From contig OX375872.1 in NCBI GenBank assembly GCA_947359465.1, positions 130,609,453 through 130,673,452 on the forward strand: a stretch of DNA of 64,000 nucleotides. The letters run 5' to 3'. The notes beneath the pieces are model-generated. The model saw only the letters and a list, made by a program, of their open reading frames with translations, did not search any database and was not told the DNA's origin. Source of the DNA: Metellina segmentata (Eukaryota; Arthropoda; Arachnida; Araneae; Tetragnathidae). A program made the translations under genes and the position numbers. Of this stretch, positions 24,652 through 35,264 are shown one piece after another. Each line of letters begins with the position of its first letter. The stretch's first letter is position 1.

Positions 24652-24842
24652 TATTTGCTAATTTTTCTAAATTTTTGACCACGTATTTTGCAATAACTTC
24701 CGCACAACTTATTATTTTTGTACCAAACTTTATATATAAGATCGTTTGAAGACAACAGTCAGTGTAAGCATTATAACAACAGGATACCAACTTTCTAACA
24801 TTATTATGCAAGTTCCCACAATCTCATTAATACTTCTTTTTG
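24652..24842. other. Unassigned AT-rich sequence
   Basis: I recognise nothing here. Confidence 0.35.
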
Positions 24843-25057
24843 TTGTCTCGTCGATATATCTCGTCATTACCGAAACTGAATAGTTTTTGATAGACGTGAA
24901 ACCATTTCAACAGACGAAAAGTGACTAGATCTTGATTTTGTAGTCAAAAAGAAATTGTTAATGCTGGATGATGAGAAATCTCGCTTCAGTAGGTAAGTTG
25001 GAAATAATTTGATGGACGGGACTTTTCGTCGAAACCACTTGAAAGGTTGAACCTGCA
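24843..25057 (+). repeat. TTAA-type family 2 element, decayed
   Basis: TGTCTCGTCGATATATCTCG near 24845, AGTGACTAGATCTTGATT near 24919, and a right end with GATGGACGGGACTTTTCGTC then GAAACCACTTGAAAGGTTGAA. The left terminal repeat is not recognisable. Confidence 0.5.
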
Positions 25058-25078
25058 GTGTTGAGTTGGTTGGTTAGG

Positions 25079-25107
<29 letters not shown>
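25079..25107 (+). repeat. (CT)n microsatellite
   Basis: About 14 CT dinucleotides. Confidence 0.95.
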
Positions 25108-25110
<3 letters not shown>

Positions 25111-25174
25111 TTGGCCAATAATAAAATCCTAAAACCTACAAAGATTAAAAGTGTTTAAGCTGAATTTCAAAACG

Positions 25175-25340
25175 ATCGATAGTGGGGTGCTAGCTCAAGT
25201 GTTGACCTCATCATCTGACATGGTTGAAAATTACGAAGCGTCCTTGATATTTCACTTCGGAACTGATCCCGGATCGTTGTCAATAGCCCGCGGGATTTCT
25301 ACAGTGCGACGTTACTTAAATACTTACCTACCTAAATCGA
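25175..25340 (+). repeat. SINE, core plus 3' end
   Basis: GGGGTGCTAGCTCAAGTG, CATCATCTGACATGGTTG, a 3' block around CAATAGCCCGCGGGATT, and the tail AAATACTTACCTACCTAA. Confidence 0.75.
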
Positions 25341-25359
25341 TTTTTTAACTTTAGATATG

Positions 25360-25565
25360 TAGGTAGTTCATTACTGGAGCAACACAACGGGCTACTTTTC
25401 TGGCAACCGTCTGAGACCACACCGAAAAGGAAAAATCCGGACACTACCACATAATTTTGAACCACCCCGTACACGACGATCTTCGGAGGGCCTGAATTTC
25501 AAACTAGTAACCCTCCGGTTGGTAATTCGTTACTCTTCCAACCGGGCTACCGCAGACTCCTTAAA
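25360..25565 (-). mobile_element. tRNA-derived SINE, head type 2, internally deleted
   Basis: The tail GTAGGTAG is near 25362. The minus-strand head is near 25500-25555 (complement of AACCCTCCGGTTGGTAATTC and TTCCAACCGGGCTACC). Much of the core between is lost or scrambled (GCAACCGTCTGAGACC). It lies tail to tail with the plus copy just upstream. Confidence 0.7.
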
Positions 25566-25674
25566 ATTTAGGAATGAAAATTAATTGATATTAAACTAAA
25601 AATAGCGGAATGGGAATTTCAGTCACCATAATCTTTGACAGAGTTAGATACGTAATTATATGAAATATGTGGTA

Positions 25675-26217
25675 TATATGTTACCGCTGAAGATCGAACG
25701 CCATTAATGTGCACATTACATAGCTAATCTGCAGATTGACTGATTTTCTCCGTTAACGTGCGGAATCAAGAGAGTTTTCCGCATTTAACCTAGGTAATGT
25801 GCACATTAACGGCATCCGTATCGTTAAATTTGAAAAGTTTGTTTCTCTCATTTCCTTTCCCTACACCTACCCTCTCTCCCTCCACTTTGATTTTGGTTTC
25901 GCCTGTTTCTCATTTACCTTCCCCTCTCCCTTATTGATTCTATCAACTAATTTGTTGATTGTATTAACTTGATTTTTTAGGTATTGAAAAACAAATAAAT
26001 AACATTATGTGAATTTAAGAGTACGGAAACGTTACTATCTTCCAGCAAAGATCTTATTTTCACTTTAACGAGTGCCTAGTAGGTAATGTGCAGAAAACCT
26101 AGGTAGTTTGTGAAATGAAACAATTTTCGGCACTTTAACGGATCACCCTAGTTAATCTGCACATTACCTAGATCATCTGTAGAATAACTGATTACTGCAC
26201 TTTAGCGGTAACATATA
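25675..26217. mobile_element. Palindrome-rich MITE with TATATGTTACCGCT termini
   Basis: A perfect 14 bp inverted terminal repeat (TATATGTTACCGCT at 25675-25688, its complement at 26204-26217), with looser pairing inward for about 100 bp. The interior repeats CTAGGTAATGTGCAC / TTAATCTGCACATTACCTAG motifs, including the perfect palindrome TAATGTGCACATTA near 25712. The middle (25850-26060) is non-coding. The class is not recognised. Confidence 0.65.
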
Positions 26218-26288
26218 CACAGTCAAGTGTATTCAAAAAGTCCACACAGACCATATAACACAGAGGATATTCTTATATTTGATATTAA

Positions 26289-26591
26289 CCTTCCAGCGTT
26301 CGCGCCCTACACACCAACGTGAAAGGTTGTTTAAAATGTAAAATTAAATGTAAAGGGTGTTAAAATTTAAAATGTAAAGGATGCATTTATTGAAATCATA
26401 CTATATTAATACAATTTATTTAAGGAAATGCTATTCAAATTTCTATCTTATTTCTTTATTTAATATATAATATAAATAATGTAAATATAAGGCACTACAA
26501 CAACAATTTTAAATGCCCGAAGAATTGTATAAATGAGGTGAAAATTAAAGGAATGAAATTGTCGATATAGTTAATGAATATAGTTAATGAA
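26289..26591 (-). mobile_element. TTAA-flanked MITE, family 1, partial copy
   Basis: Reverse complement of the 3' half of 3446-4044: TTAACCTTCCAGCG at the terminus, CACCAACGTGAAAGGT, GAAATGCTATTCAAATTTCT and ATGAGGTGAAAATTAAAGGA. It stops where the family 2 element begins, next to the TTAA at 26592-26595. Confidence 0.75.
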
Positions 26592-26595
26592 TTAA

Positions 26596-26831
26596 CACTC
26601 AAAGTGGTTTTGACGAAATACTTCGTTCATCAAGATCTGACCAATTTTTTTAATGGTCAGATATGTCGTCATCAAAATGTTGCCAATATTTTTATGAATA
26701 CGAGATCAAGATCTGTTTAGTATTTTCTAATGACGAGACATCTCGTCCATCAAGATATGGCCAGTTTATCAGTTATCAATCATCAGTTTTGTTAATGACA
26801 AGATGCCTCGTCAAGTCAACCTCCAGGAGGG
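26596..26831 (+). mobile_element. TTAA-type family 2 element
   Basis: Flanked by TTAA (26592-26595 and 26832-26835). The termini are inverted: CACTCAAAGTGGTTTTGACG on the left, and GACGAGATGCCTCGTCAAG-like text then CAACCTCCAGGAGGG on the right. The interior holds repeats of AATGACGAGACATCTCGTCC, ATCAAGATATGGCCAGTTT and similar, about 55-60 bp apart. It is non-coding and is the reference copy for this family. Confidence 0.7.
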
Positions 26832-26835
26832 TTAA

Positions 26836-27035
26836 CCTACAGTTTTTTTTTTTTTCAAATTTTTATTCGTTTTATATGTACACAGACTATAATGTGAATC
26901 AAAATATTATCAAAAAAGTGGAAAAATTAATGCGGATGTAATCAATCAATTTTTTGTTAATTTTTTTAAATGTGTGACAACGCATTATATAAAACTTCGG
27001 TGCAAGTTGATATTTTTGGAACACACTTTATATAG
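26836..27035. other. Unassigned AT-rich sequence
   Basis: A T-run at 26845-26858, otherwise nothing recognised. Confidence 0.35.
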
Positions 27036-27174
27036 AGGCTTGGTAAGAAAACGAAAACAATCTTCACATTTTACAACAATCGAATTTGAACTAAAAAAAT
27101 TTTGAAACTTATCTGTCGCCTTAAATGCTTACCAATTCTAAGTCTACTATCTAAAATATGACAATAATAAACAC

Positions 27175-27279
27175 CTGAATATTTCATCAGCAATCAATGA
27201 AAATATTTTTCTATTAGATGCAGAAGGAGAGACCACGTATCTTCCATAGACAGAAAAAGGCCGAAATAGCTCCTGAATT
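27175..27279 (-). pseudogene. Exon-like segment, duplicate with altered acceptor
   Basis: The same 105 bp frame as 27438-27542 is open and similar (IQELFRPFSVYGRYVVSPSA then SNRKIFSLIADEIFR), followed by a GTGTTTAT donor. The position of the acceptor AG in the other copy reads GG here, so normal splicing at that site would fail. It may be a decaying duplicate exon, or both may be parts of an unrecognised mobile element. Confidence 0.3.
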
Positions 27280-27437
27280 CCGGAAATCAGAAACAGGAGT
27301 GTACTTTGTAAGAAAACAAAAACAATCTTCACATTTTACAACAATTGAATTTCAACTAAAAATTTTTGAAACTTCTCTGTCCCCTTAAATGTATACCAAT
27401 GCATGTCCAATATCTAAAATACGACAATAATACACAC

Positions 27438-27542
27438 CTGAATATTTCATCAGCAATCAATGAAAATACTTTTCCATTAGGTGCAGAAAGAGAGACCATG
27501 TATCTGCCATAGACAGAAAAAGGCCGAAATAGCTCCTGAATT
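27438..27542 (-). CDS. Candidate host exon, 35 codons (unknown protein)
   Basis: Read on the minus strand, CTGTTTCTGATCTCCAG is a good acceptor with a pyrimidine tract, followed by a 105 bp open segment (IQELFRPFSVYGRYMVSLSA then PNGKVFSLIADEIFR) and a CAG/GTGTGT donor. The length is a multiple of three. The duplicate upstream keeps the frame with conservative changes. I do not recognise the protein family, and no further exons of the same gene were found in the window. The alternative is a piece of an unrecognised transposon; the open frame in fact extends beyond both splice sites. Confidence 0.3.
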
Positions 27543-27570
27543 CTGGAGATCAGAAACAGGAGTGTAATTA

Positions 27571-28335
27571 GTCTCATATCTTCTAATTCAGAGTCCGTAA
27601 TCTCCATCCTAAGTAATGTAAGTGAGCAGCATACTAAATGAAAAGTTCTCCGAATGTAAGTGACATTCCGCTGATTACATGTTACGCTAATATACATAAA
27701 TGACTCCACTTACTACCCGTCCCGATTCACCAAGAATGAAATGATCTCACCTTATTATGGTCTATTTAGGAACGGAGAGGGGATATATCAGATGTTTTAA
27801 ATTATTTAATGAACAATTCTTTTTCTGCTGGGTTCATTTTCACTCACTTTAGATAAGGGAGTCTTTAAGTAATGCGTTCTGGGTGACGTTTCCCCTTATT
27901 TGAAAACAATTCTGTTAGTTTTTAGCGGCATTGCAGGATTAGGAAGGTTTATGTTGCGGGTATTATTAGTCGCAATTTGTAATTTCGATGATTATCTTTG
28001 CTTGAAGGTTTAATTAGTATTTATGTTGGTCGCTCGCAAATGGAGTTGTTTGAAAGTTTTTAGTCTTGTGCTCAGGGGTTACTTTCAGGGGTCGTTATTA
28101 TTCCGATCCGTAGCTGTTTAAAATAATTGATTATTGCCTTGAGAGCTCTTACTGCCGGTTATTGAATTTTTAGGAGTTAAATTTTATATTTTATTTAGCT
28201 TTTATCAATGGTGTTTCACTAGAGGGTGATTCAAAATGTACTGGATGTTCTCAAATCATCTAGGGTATTCGCATGCATAATTTCGCCTTGAAATCTGCAG
28301 TCTTCCCTCAATGATTTCTAACCAATTTGACATTC
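27571..28335. other. Unassigned sequence
   Basis: Mixed composition, no similarity seen to the rest of the window, no convincing open frame. Confidence 0.35.
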
Positions 28336-28339
28336 TTGA

Positions 28340-29145
28340 CCAATAAAGTATTTCCAATTGTTTCTATTTTAAGGAAATGAGCACTAGAATCTTATCAAAA
28401 GATTCTATTCTAAATGTATGAGTAATTGAATCTTACCGAAGGATTATATTCTAAGCAAATAATAAATATAATCTTACAATAGAAACTATTCTAAAGAAAT
28501 GAGCAATGGAATCTTTTCAAAGGATTCTATGCTAAAGAAATGGGAGAAATACAATCTTTTCAAAGGATTCTATGCTAAAGAAATGGGAGAAATACAATCT
28601 TTTCAAATGATTATATTCAATGCAAATGAGAAATAGAATCGTTTGCCAAAGTATTACATTATACGCAAATAAGCAATAGAATCTTACCAAATGATTATAT
28701 TCTAAAAAAGGAGTAATAGAATATTTCCAAAGGATTCTATACGAAGCAAATGATGAATTGAATCTTTCCAAGGGTTTTATTCTAAGAAGGGTCTAATAAT
28801 GTCCAAATGTTTTTATTCTAAAAAAGGTCTAATAGTGTCAAAATATTTCTATTCTAAAAAAGGTCTGATAGTGTCCAAATGTTTCTATTCTAAAGGAAGG
28901 ATCAATAGAATGTTTCAAAAATATTCTAAAATATAAGGAAATTGACAATAAACTTTTACAGAAGGATATAATACAAAGAAAACAACAACAGAATCATTCC
29001 ATAAGATTCTATTCTACAGAATGGGCTAATATAACCGCTCTAAAGTATTACATTCTAAAGAAATTATCATTAGAATCTCTCTAAAAGTTGGAAAAATCCA
29101 CGGATTCCTTAGACAGATGTGGTTATTTAGTTATTAAATATGTTG
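28340..29145 (-). repeat. Minisatellite family M, locus 2 (inverted)
   Basis: Units such as CTTTTCAAAGGATTCTATGC then TAAAGAAATG are the reverse complement of the units at 18770-19890. A perfect 43 bp direct repeat occurs near 28520-28605 (AAATGGGAGAAATACAATC). The right edge (GTGGTTATTTAGTTATTAAA, TGTTGTGGGG) is the inverse of the left edge of locus 1. Confidence 0.75.
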
Positions 29146-29150
29146 TGGGG

Positions 29151-29171
29151 GACACACACACACACACACAC
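29151..29171 (+). repeat. (AC)n microsatellite
   Basis: Ten AC dinucleotides at the edge of minisatellite locus M2. Confidence 0.95.
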
Positions 29172-29395
29172 AACATATTTTATAAACAGTCGGTATAACT
29201 AGCACATAACATTTTATAAAACACACATATATATACAGTCGATATAACAAAATTTTATGAAACGCAATTGTTACAATCGATATAACTAGAACATTAAATT
29301 TTATAAAACACATTTCCATACATTCGATATAACTAGCACTCAAAATTTTATAAAACTCGTTTGAATACAGTCGATATAACTGGTTCATAGAAAAC
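29172..29395 (+). repeat. Minisatellite, ~45-55 bp unit
   Basis: Five units of ATTTTATAAAACACA, NNCAGTCGATATAAC and TAGCACAT; the CGATATAAC motif recurs five times between 29190 and 29385. The minus open frame over it is an artefact of the repeat. Confidence 0.75.
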
Positions 29396-29799
29396 CACTC
29401 CCGAATACTCATTCGTTTCAAATCTACTTCAACACAAAGGGAAAGAAAACCCCACATTCTTCAGCTCAACTAAACGAGGGAAATGTAAAGTTGAGTAATT
29501 TTCTCGTTCACCGAAAAATTGGGCACTTTTCTCCCCCTAATTCCTGGGGAAGTGGGGATCCCCCTATTAACCGAGAGAAATCCCCCTACATTCTTAATTA
29601 ACTCTATCATAAGAAGGGATTTCCCCTACCCCTCTTCATTAGGCGGATTTTAAATTCAAACGACCGCTTTAGACTCCCTTGGGAAGGGGATTTCAACCCT
29701 TTGAATACTTACCTCCCCTTTCGCTTACCATGGACTCTCTCGCTTACAAGTGATAAGTGATTTAGTCTCAGGTTAATTTTTAATTTCTCGCTCCAAGAT
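29396..29799. other. Unassigned sequence
   Basis: Includes a C-rich stretch near 29530-29700 (CTCCCCCTAATTCCTGGGGA). No coding or repeat assignment. Confidence 0.35.
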
Positions 29800-31760
29800 T
29801 ACGCCATCAGATGTATTATCTTTTGTGTAATGCGCCGTAAGTCTCTGAATCACAGGAGGGACTTTTTTCCGTGATTGAAAGTGACTCAAAAAATTTGAGA
29901 TAGGAATGAAGCAAAGGTCGTTAAAAGACCCCCAGAATTTTAAATTGGGGAATTCTAAAAATTTTTGAAAACCGGTTTTTGAGAATTGAATAACAAACTG
30001 GTTTACAAGTGCGATTGCTTTGCTGTGAAGACAAGAACATCTACAAAATTTAGTAAACGGGATTTATGAGAATTGAATATCAGACTGGTCTATAAGCTAG
30101 AGAGAGAGAGAGAGCGATTGCTTTGCTGAGAAGACAAGAATAATATCGCATCATGATATCCTGTAATGGTATGATACGAACGTCTTTTGTAATACATCGT
30201 AAATCTTCTGAGTCACGGAAGGGACTTCTTACGAGATTGAAATTGACTCAACTACTCTTGAGATCGGAATGAAGCAAAGGTCGTTAAAACAGCCCCAGAA
30301 TTTTAAGTTGGGGAATTCTAAAAATTTTTGAAAACCGGTTTTTGAGAATTGAATAACAAACTGGTTTACAAGTGCGATTGCTTTGCTGTGAAGACAAGAA
30401 CATCTACAAAATTTAGTAAACGGGATTTATGAGAATTGAATATCAGACTGGTCTATAAGCTAGAGCGATTGCTTTGCTGAGAAGACAAGAATAATATCGC
30501 ATCATGATATCCTGTAATGGTATGATACGAACGTCTTTTGTAATACATCGTAAATCTTCTGAGTCACGGAAGGGACTTCTTACGAGATTGAAATTGACTC
30601 AACTACTCTTGAAATCGGAATGAAGCAAAGGTCGTTAAAACAGCCCCAGAATTTTAAGTTGGAGAATTCTAAAAACTTTTGAAAACCGGTTTTTGAGAAT
30701 TAAATAACAAACTGGTTTACAAGTGCGATTGCTTTGCTGTGAAGACAAGAACATCTACAAAATTTAGTAAACGGGATTTATGAGAATTGAATATCAGACT
30801 GGTCTATAAGCCAGAGAGAGCGATTGCTTTGCTGAGAAGACAAGAATAATATCGCATCATGATATCCTGTAATGGTATGATATGAACGTCTTTTGTAATA
30901 CATCGTAAATCTTCTGAGTCACGGAAGGGACTTCTTACGAGATTGAAATTGACTCAACTACTCTTGAGATCGGAATGAAGCAAAGGTCGTTAAAACAGCC
31001 CCATAATTTTAAGAATTCTAAAAATTTTTGAAAACCGGTTTTTGAGAATTGAATAACAAACTGGTTTACAAGTGCGATTGCTTTGCTGTGAAGACAAGAA
31101 CATCTACAAAATTTAGTAAACGGGATTTATGAGAATTGAATATCAGACTGGTCTATAAGCTAGAGCGATTGCTTTGCTGAGAAGACAAGAATAATATCGC
31201 ATCATGATATCCTGTAATGGTATGATACGAACGTCTTTTGTAATACATCGTAAATCTTCTGAGTCACGGTAGGGACTTCTTACGAGATTGAAATTGACTC
31301 AACTACTCTTGAAATCGGAATGAAGCAAAGGTCGTTAAAACAGCCCCAGAATTTTAAGTTGGAGAATTCTAAAAACTTTTGAAAACCGGTTTTTGAGAAT
31401 TAAATAACAAACTGGTTTACAAGTGCGATTGCTTTGCTGTGAAGACAAGAACATCTACAAAATTTAGTAAACGGGATTTATGAGAATTGAATATCAGACT
31501 GGTCTATAAGCCAGAGAGAGAGCGATTGCTTTGCTGAGAAGACAAGAATAATATCGCATCATGATATCCTGTAATGGTATGATATGAACGTCTTTTGTAA
31601 TACATCGTAAATCTTCTGAGTCACGGAAGGAACTTCTTACGCGATTGAAACTGACTCAACTACTATTGAGATCGGAATAAAGCAAAGTTCGTTGCGAGCC
31701 CAAAAATTTTGATTTGGGGAATTTAAAATTTTTAATAATTGGGGTTTATGAGAACTAAAG
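29800..31760 (+). repeat. Satellite array, ~350 bp monomers in dimeric higher-order pattern
   Basis: The phrase GCAAAGGTCGTTAAA (GCAAAGTTCG in the last) begins at 29911, 30274, 30625, 30980, 31325 and 31682, giving spacings of 363, 351, 355, 345 and 357. Each monomer has an internal half-repeat: GAGAATTGAATAACAAACTG with GCGATTGCTTTGCTGTGAAG, then GAGAATTGAATATCAGACTG with GCGATTGCTTTGCTGAGAAG. Alternate monomers share variants (for example AAGCTAGAGCGATT against AAGCCAGAGAGAGCG), so the higher-order unit is about 700 bp. Non-coding. Confidence 0.9.
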
Positions 31761-32940
31761 ATTCTCATCACATCCCAGATTCTAATCTTCAATACTTCCG
31801 ATCATGAGTAATTGTTTTAGAATTCCCGAATTCAAAAAATTTGGGAGCTATGTGGACACTGCATTTCAATCATCATTTTTGAGTCACTTTCAATAAGAAA
31901 AAAGGTTTGTGACAGAAACAAAGTGACGAATCATACCAATAGCCCAAATGCCGATCTTCGATGTTTCTGAATTCCTGATCTCTAAAGGTGTTAGAATTCC
32001 CAAAATTAAAATTGTGCTGCACTTCGACAGACTTCGCTTAATTTCAACCTCAATCGTTTTTGACCACCCAATTTTACTCACAAAAAAAGAGATAGTTTCT
32101 GAGACAGAAGGGAAATTCGTATCATAGCATTGTAAGAAGTCATGATGCGATGTTAGGCTTATTTTTTTAACATTATCTTACTAATCGAGGATTATAAGCA
32201 TCAAAGATTAGAATCTGAGCTCTTGGTATGATGCGCACACTGGTTTTTTCCATGGACCATTTATTTTTTATAAATGAAATTGACTCTAAAATCATTAAGA
32301 TTGAAATGAAACGAAATCAGTCACTAATGCATCTAAATTCTATTTGGGGGAATTCTAGAACTTTTAATAATCAAGGATTAGGAACATTGATGATTGAAAT
32401 CTGGTTTGAATATCAGGCCATTGATTTGAGTGTCTATTCTGTGAATACAATACATATTGGTTCTCATACTTTTTAATTGTAAATGTCTTTGTATGACGAT
32501 AAAAGAACTTCGCATCTGTCACAGAAACCAAATATTTTGCATGGCTGAAATTAACTCCAAAACGATTGATGTTTAAATAGTAGTAAAGATCATCGCAAAT
32601 GCAGAAAATTTATAATTTAGGGAATTTTGACACCATTAATAACCAGGGATTAGGAGCAGAGTAGATCGGGATCTGGGCTGTAGGTATTATACACCCCTAT
32701 GTATATGTCAGAGGGATTGTTTTGGGGAACATAAAATGACTCAAAAGCATCAAAATACAGCGTCCGTACCACAAAGGACCCAAATTTTTAAGGAATTCTA
32801 AAAAATTTCTAAGAATCGAGAACATTGGCGATCGGAATATAGGCTATGAGTCAGTCGATTGCGTTGAGTGAGTATTCTGTGGTTGAGACAATAAATTCTC
32901 ATTTTAATCACGCTTTGAAGTGTCAGTCTTTATATAAAGG
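31761..32940. repeat. Decayed relatives of the ~350 bp satellite
   Basis: Scattered matches to the satellite monomer in both orientations: TATGATGCGCACAC, GAAATTGACTC, TTGGGGGAATTCTAGAAC and CTGGTTTGAATATCAGG near 32225-32420; GAGTCACTTTCAATAAGAA on the opposite strand near 31880; and another diverged unit near 32690-32900 (CGATTGCGTTGAG). This looks like the old edge of a larger array. Confidence 0.55.
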
Positions 32941-33140
32941 TGTTATACGAACATTTATTTTGTTGAAACTATTAAATAAGTATTTATGAGAGTTTAAATA
33001 AACAATTTCTCGAGAAAAACCACATCTACATTCTTCACAGTATAAACCAAAACTGCTATGAAACTTTTATTAAAAATACGCCTATTCGTGGTAGCAACAC
33101 ATGATGCATATTGAGTTTCCAAGTTGTATTGGCTGATTTT

Positions 33141-33461
33141 TAGTAATTTTTAACTGACAACGTACTAGAGCAACACAACGGGATATTAATGACGGTCCGA
33201 GATCAATCCCCTAAGGGAAAGGTCCGAGGACCACGTAATTTTGAACCACAGTCAGATGACGAGGCAACACCTGAGCTGGCACCCCAGTCTCCAAACTACC
33301 ACACCAACCCAACGTGAGGACTTTCGGACACGACAGGTTTAAGGTGCACCTGCCACCTCTGCACCATACGCTTATAAACATCCATGCACTGACCCTGATT
33401 CGAACCAGGAACCTTCCTATCTAGAGGCTAATACCTTAACCACCAGACCAGTTGGTCGTCG
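33141..33461 (-). mobile_element. tRNA-derived SINE, head type 1, full length
   Basis: The minus-strand head (near 33461-33375) reads TGGTTAAGGTATTAGCCTCT then TTCCTGGTTCGAATCAGGGT, giving A and B boxes with a near-complete 5 bp T-arm stem. A linker follows, then the shared core (complement of GTAATTTTGAACCACAGTCA) and the complement of AGCAACACAACGGGATATTA. Confidence 0.85.
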
Positions 33462-33529
33462 TTATATAGGTTGAATACTAATAGTTAAATTTACACTATC
33501 ACAATATAAGTCTGTTTTTCTAAACGTTT

Positions 33530-33705
33530 TTTTGACAGCTCAGGTGTTGCCTCGTCATCTGAACGTGGTTCAAAATTACGCGGTGTATTCATCGGATATT
33601 TCACTTGAAAAATTGATCCTGGACCGTCGCCAATAGCCCGTTGTGTTGCTCTAGAGCGACATTAATTAGCTATCTATCTGTCTACCTATCTAAAATTGTA
33701 AATAA
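33530..33705 (+). repeat. SINE, core plus 3' end
   Basis: AGCTCAGGTGTTGCCTCGTC, GTTCAAAATTACGCGG and CAATAGCCCGTTGTGTTGCT, with a TATCTATCTGTCTACCTATC tail. Confidence 0.8.
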
Positions 33706-33734
33706 ATGTGTATGATGCATGCACTAATATTCGT

Positions 33735-34910
33735 GAAAATTGCAACACTTTGAAAGGAATCATCAGAAATAAATGAAATTTATTCCACGTATTACTAATA
33801 GTGGTTTAAATAAACGATCAAATATACAGAGCATTAAAACAAAAATAATGCCGAAAATAAATATCTTGTGCAGCCTCCACGCCCAGCGACAAAACCTGTA
33901 CACGCTGTGGCTTCGAATCATACAGATTCTAAATATCATGCTGAGCAATAGCATTCCAGATGACCTCTATCCGATGCCCAAGTTCAGCCGTACTCTCTGC
34001 TGGACGAACGGTACGAGCGAGTCAACGACCGATGTAATTTCAGACATGCTCAATGGGTGACATATCCAAGGAACGTGCAAGCCTTGGAAGAAGCAGCACC
34101 TATCGTATACAAAAGAAGGGTTATACATTCCCAGCAACATGTGGACGACCATTGTCTTCCTGAAATACAGCTCCGGGAATGCGTTGCAGAAGTGGTAGAA
34201 CCTTAGGTTCTCCAATTTTCCTGATATAGCCCTTGCTGTTCAGGATCCCCACAATTTTGAGCAGGTGGGATCTCTTATAACATTCAATAGCGCCCCAGAC
34301 CATAAAGCCAGTTGTTCGTCCAGTACGACGCAAAATAAGACACTCCGGGATAAGGCGTTCACCTCTGAAGCGTCTGATGAGTACCCATCCATCGTTATAG
34401 TCCAGATTGTAACGGAAATCATCTGAGAAGACGATTTCTTGCCAATCGACACGACATTGGCTGTGTTGGTGAGCCCGTTGAAGCCGGAGGTGTCGGTTAT
34501 TCAGCGTCAAAGGAATCCTGCTCAGAGGAATCCTTGCGCATATTCCATGCCGAAGCAGACGTCGACGAACCGTGGGGGCAGACAATGACACACCTGTAGA
34601 TGTGCTCCAATGTTGTGCCAATTCAGGAGAGGATACAATACGGTTCTTCGTCACCGTCATGCGGATGAGGTGTCTGTGTCCCGTGTTGACGTCATATTGC
34701 AGGGCCCACTGTCGATGTTTCGCCTTGTCCGATTCTCCATGGTCCATTTCTTCCCCAAACGAATCACTGTTGGGGCATTACGCCTCGTTCGAGGGCGATT
34801 TCACGATACAAAAGTCCACCCTCACGGAGACTGATCATGTGGCCCCGTTCGAACTGCGTTAGTTGCTCGTATGCCACTATGCGTTTTTGGCGAGACATAT
34901 TGACTCATTT
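33735..34910 (-). mobile_element. Degenerate Tc1-like (DD34E) transposon (element C)
   Basis: Holds a broken transposase gene on the minus strand (33870-34898). The outer left edge TGCAACACTTTGAAAGG near 33741 could be a terminus, but I could not find its inverted partner to the right, so that end may be lost. Boundaries are approximate. Confidence 0.7.
33870..34898 (-). pseudogene. Tc1-like DD34E transposase pseudogene (element C)
   Basis: Starts at 34898 with MSRQKRIVAYEQLTQFERGH, a typical first helix-turn-helix of Tc1 transposases. A frameshift near 34775 separates this from the long frame that holds RTGRTTGFMVWGAI and the first catalytic residue in IVFSDDFRYN. The second aspartate lies in VFQEDNGRPH. 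Three or four in-frame stops follow between 34120 and 33990, including a tryptophan codon turned to TGA just after the catalytic glutamate (MSPIEHV). Spacing between the second and third catalytic residues is 34, as in classical Tc1. The enzyme is not functional. Confidence 0.85.
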
Positions 34911-35181
34911 ACAGCAGTCAAACGACGATACACACATTTACAATGCTTTTCATACACGGCTCACTTGGAAGTTTAGAGGGCGTTTCTCGGCCCACACATG
35001 CGCGACCGCTTTGTAATTCTAACCATTTGCATATCCTAACCTATTTTGCATTTCCTGCAAATTTCGTTTGAAGGTAAGGCCGAGTTATCCAGAACGTCAA
35101 GGTAGACGTCATCGTTCATGGTACCAGGTACATAAAGCAATGGGCCGAGTCCTAACCAGGAAAAAAAATCTGGTAAAGAAG
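34911..35181. other. Unassigned sequence
   Basis: Between the end of element C and a (TA)n tract. I recognise nothing, though part may be outer sequence of element C. Confidence 0.35.
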
Positions 35182-35216
35182 ATATATATATATATATATA
35201 TAGATATATATATAAA

Positions 35217-35259
<43 letters not shown>
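35182..35259. repeat. Interrupted (TA)n microsatellite
   Basis: TA run with GATA and AAAGAATA interruptions. It directly precedes the Helitron-like segment. Confidence 0.9.

Positions 35260-35264
<5 letters not shown>

Larger units (their letters stand above)
27040..27570 (-). repeat. Tandem duplication, two ~263 bp units
   Basis: Each unit holds CACCTGAATATTTCATCAGC (27172 and 27435) and GACAGAAAAAGGCCGAAATA. On the minus strand each carries a 105 bp exon-like segment, annotated separately. Confidence 0.8.
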
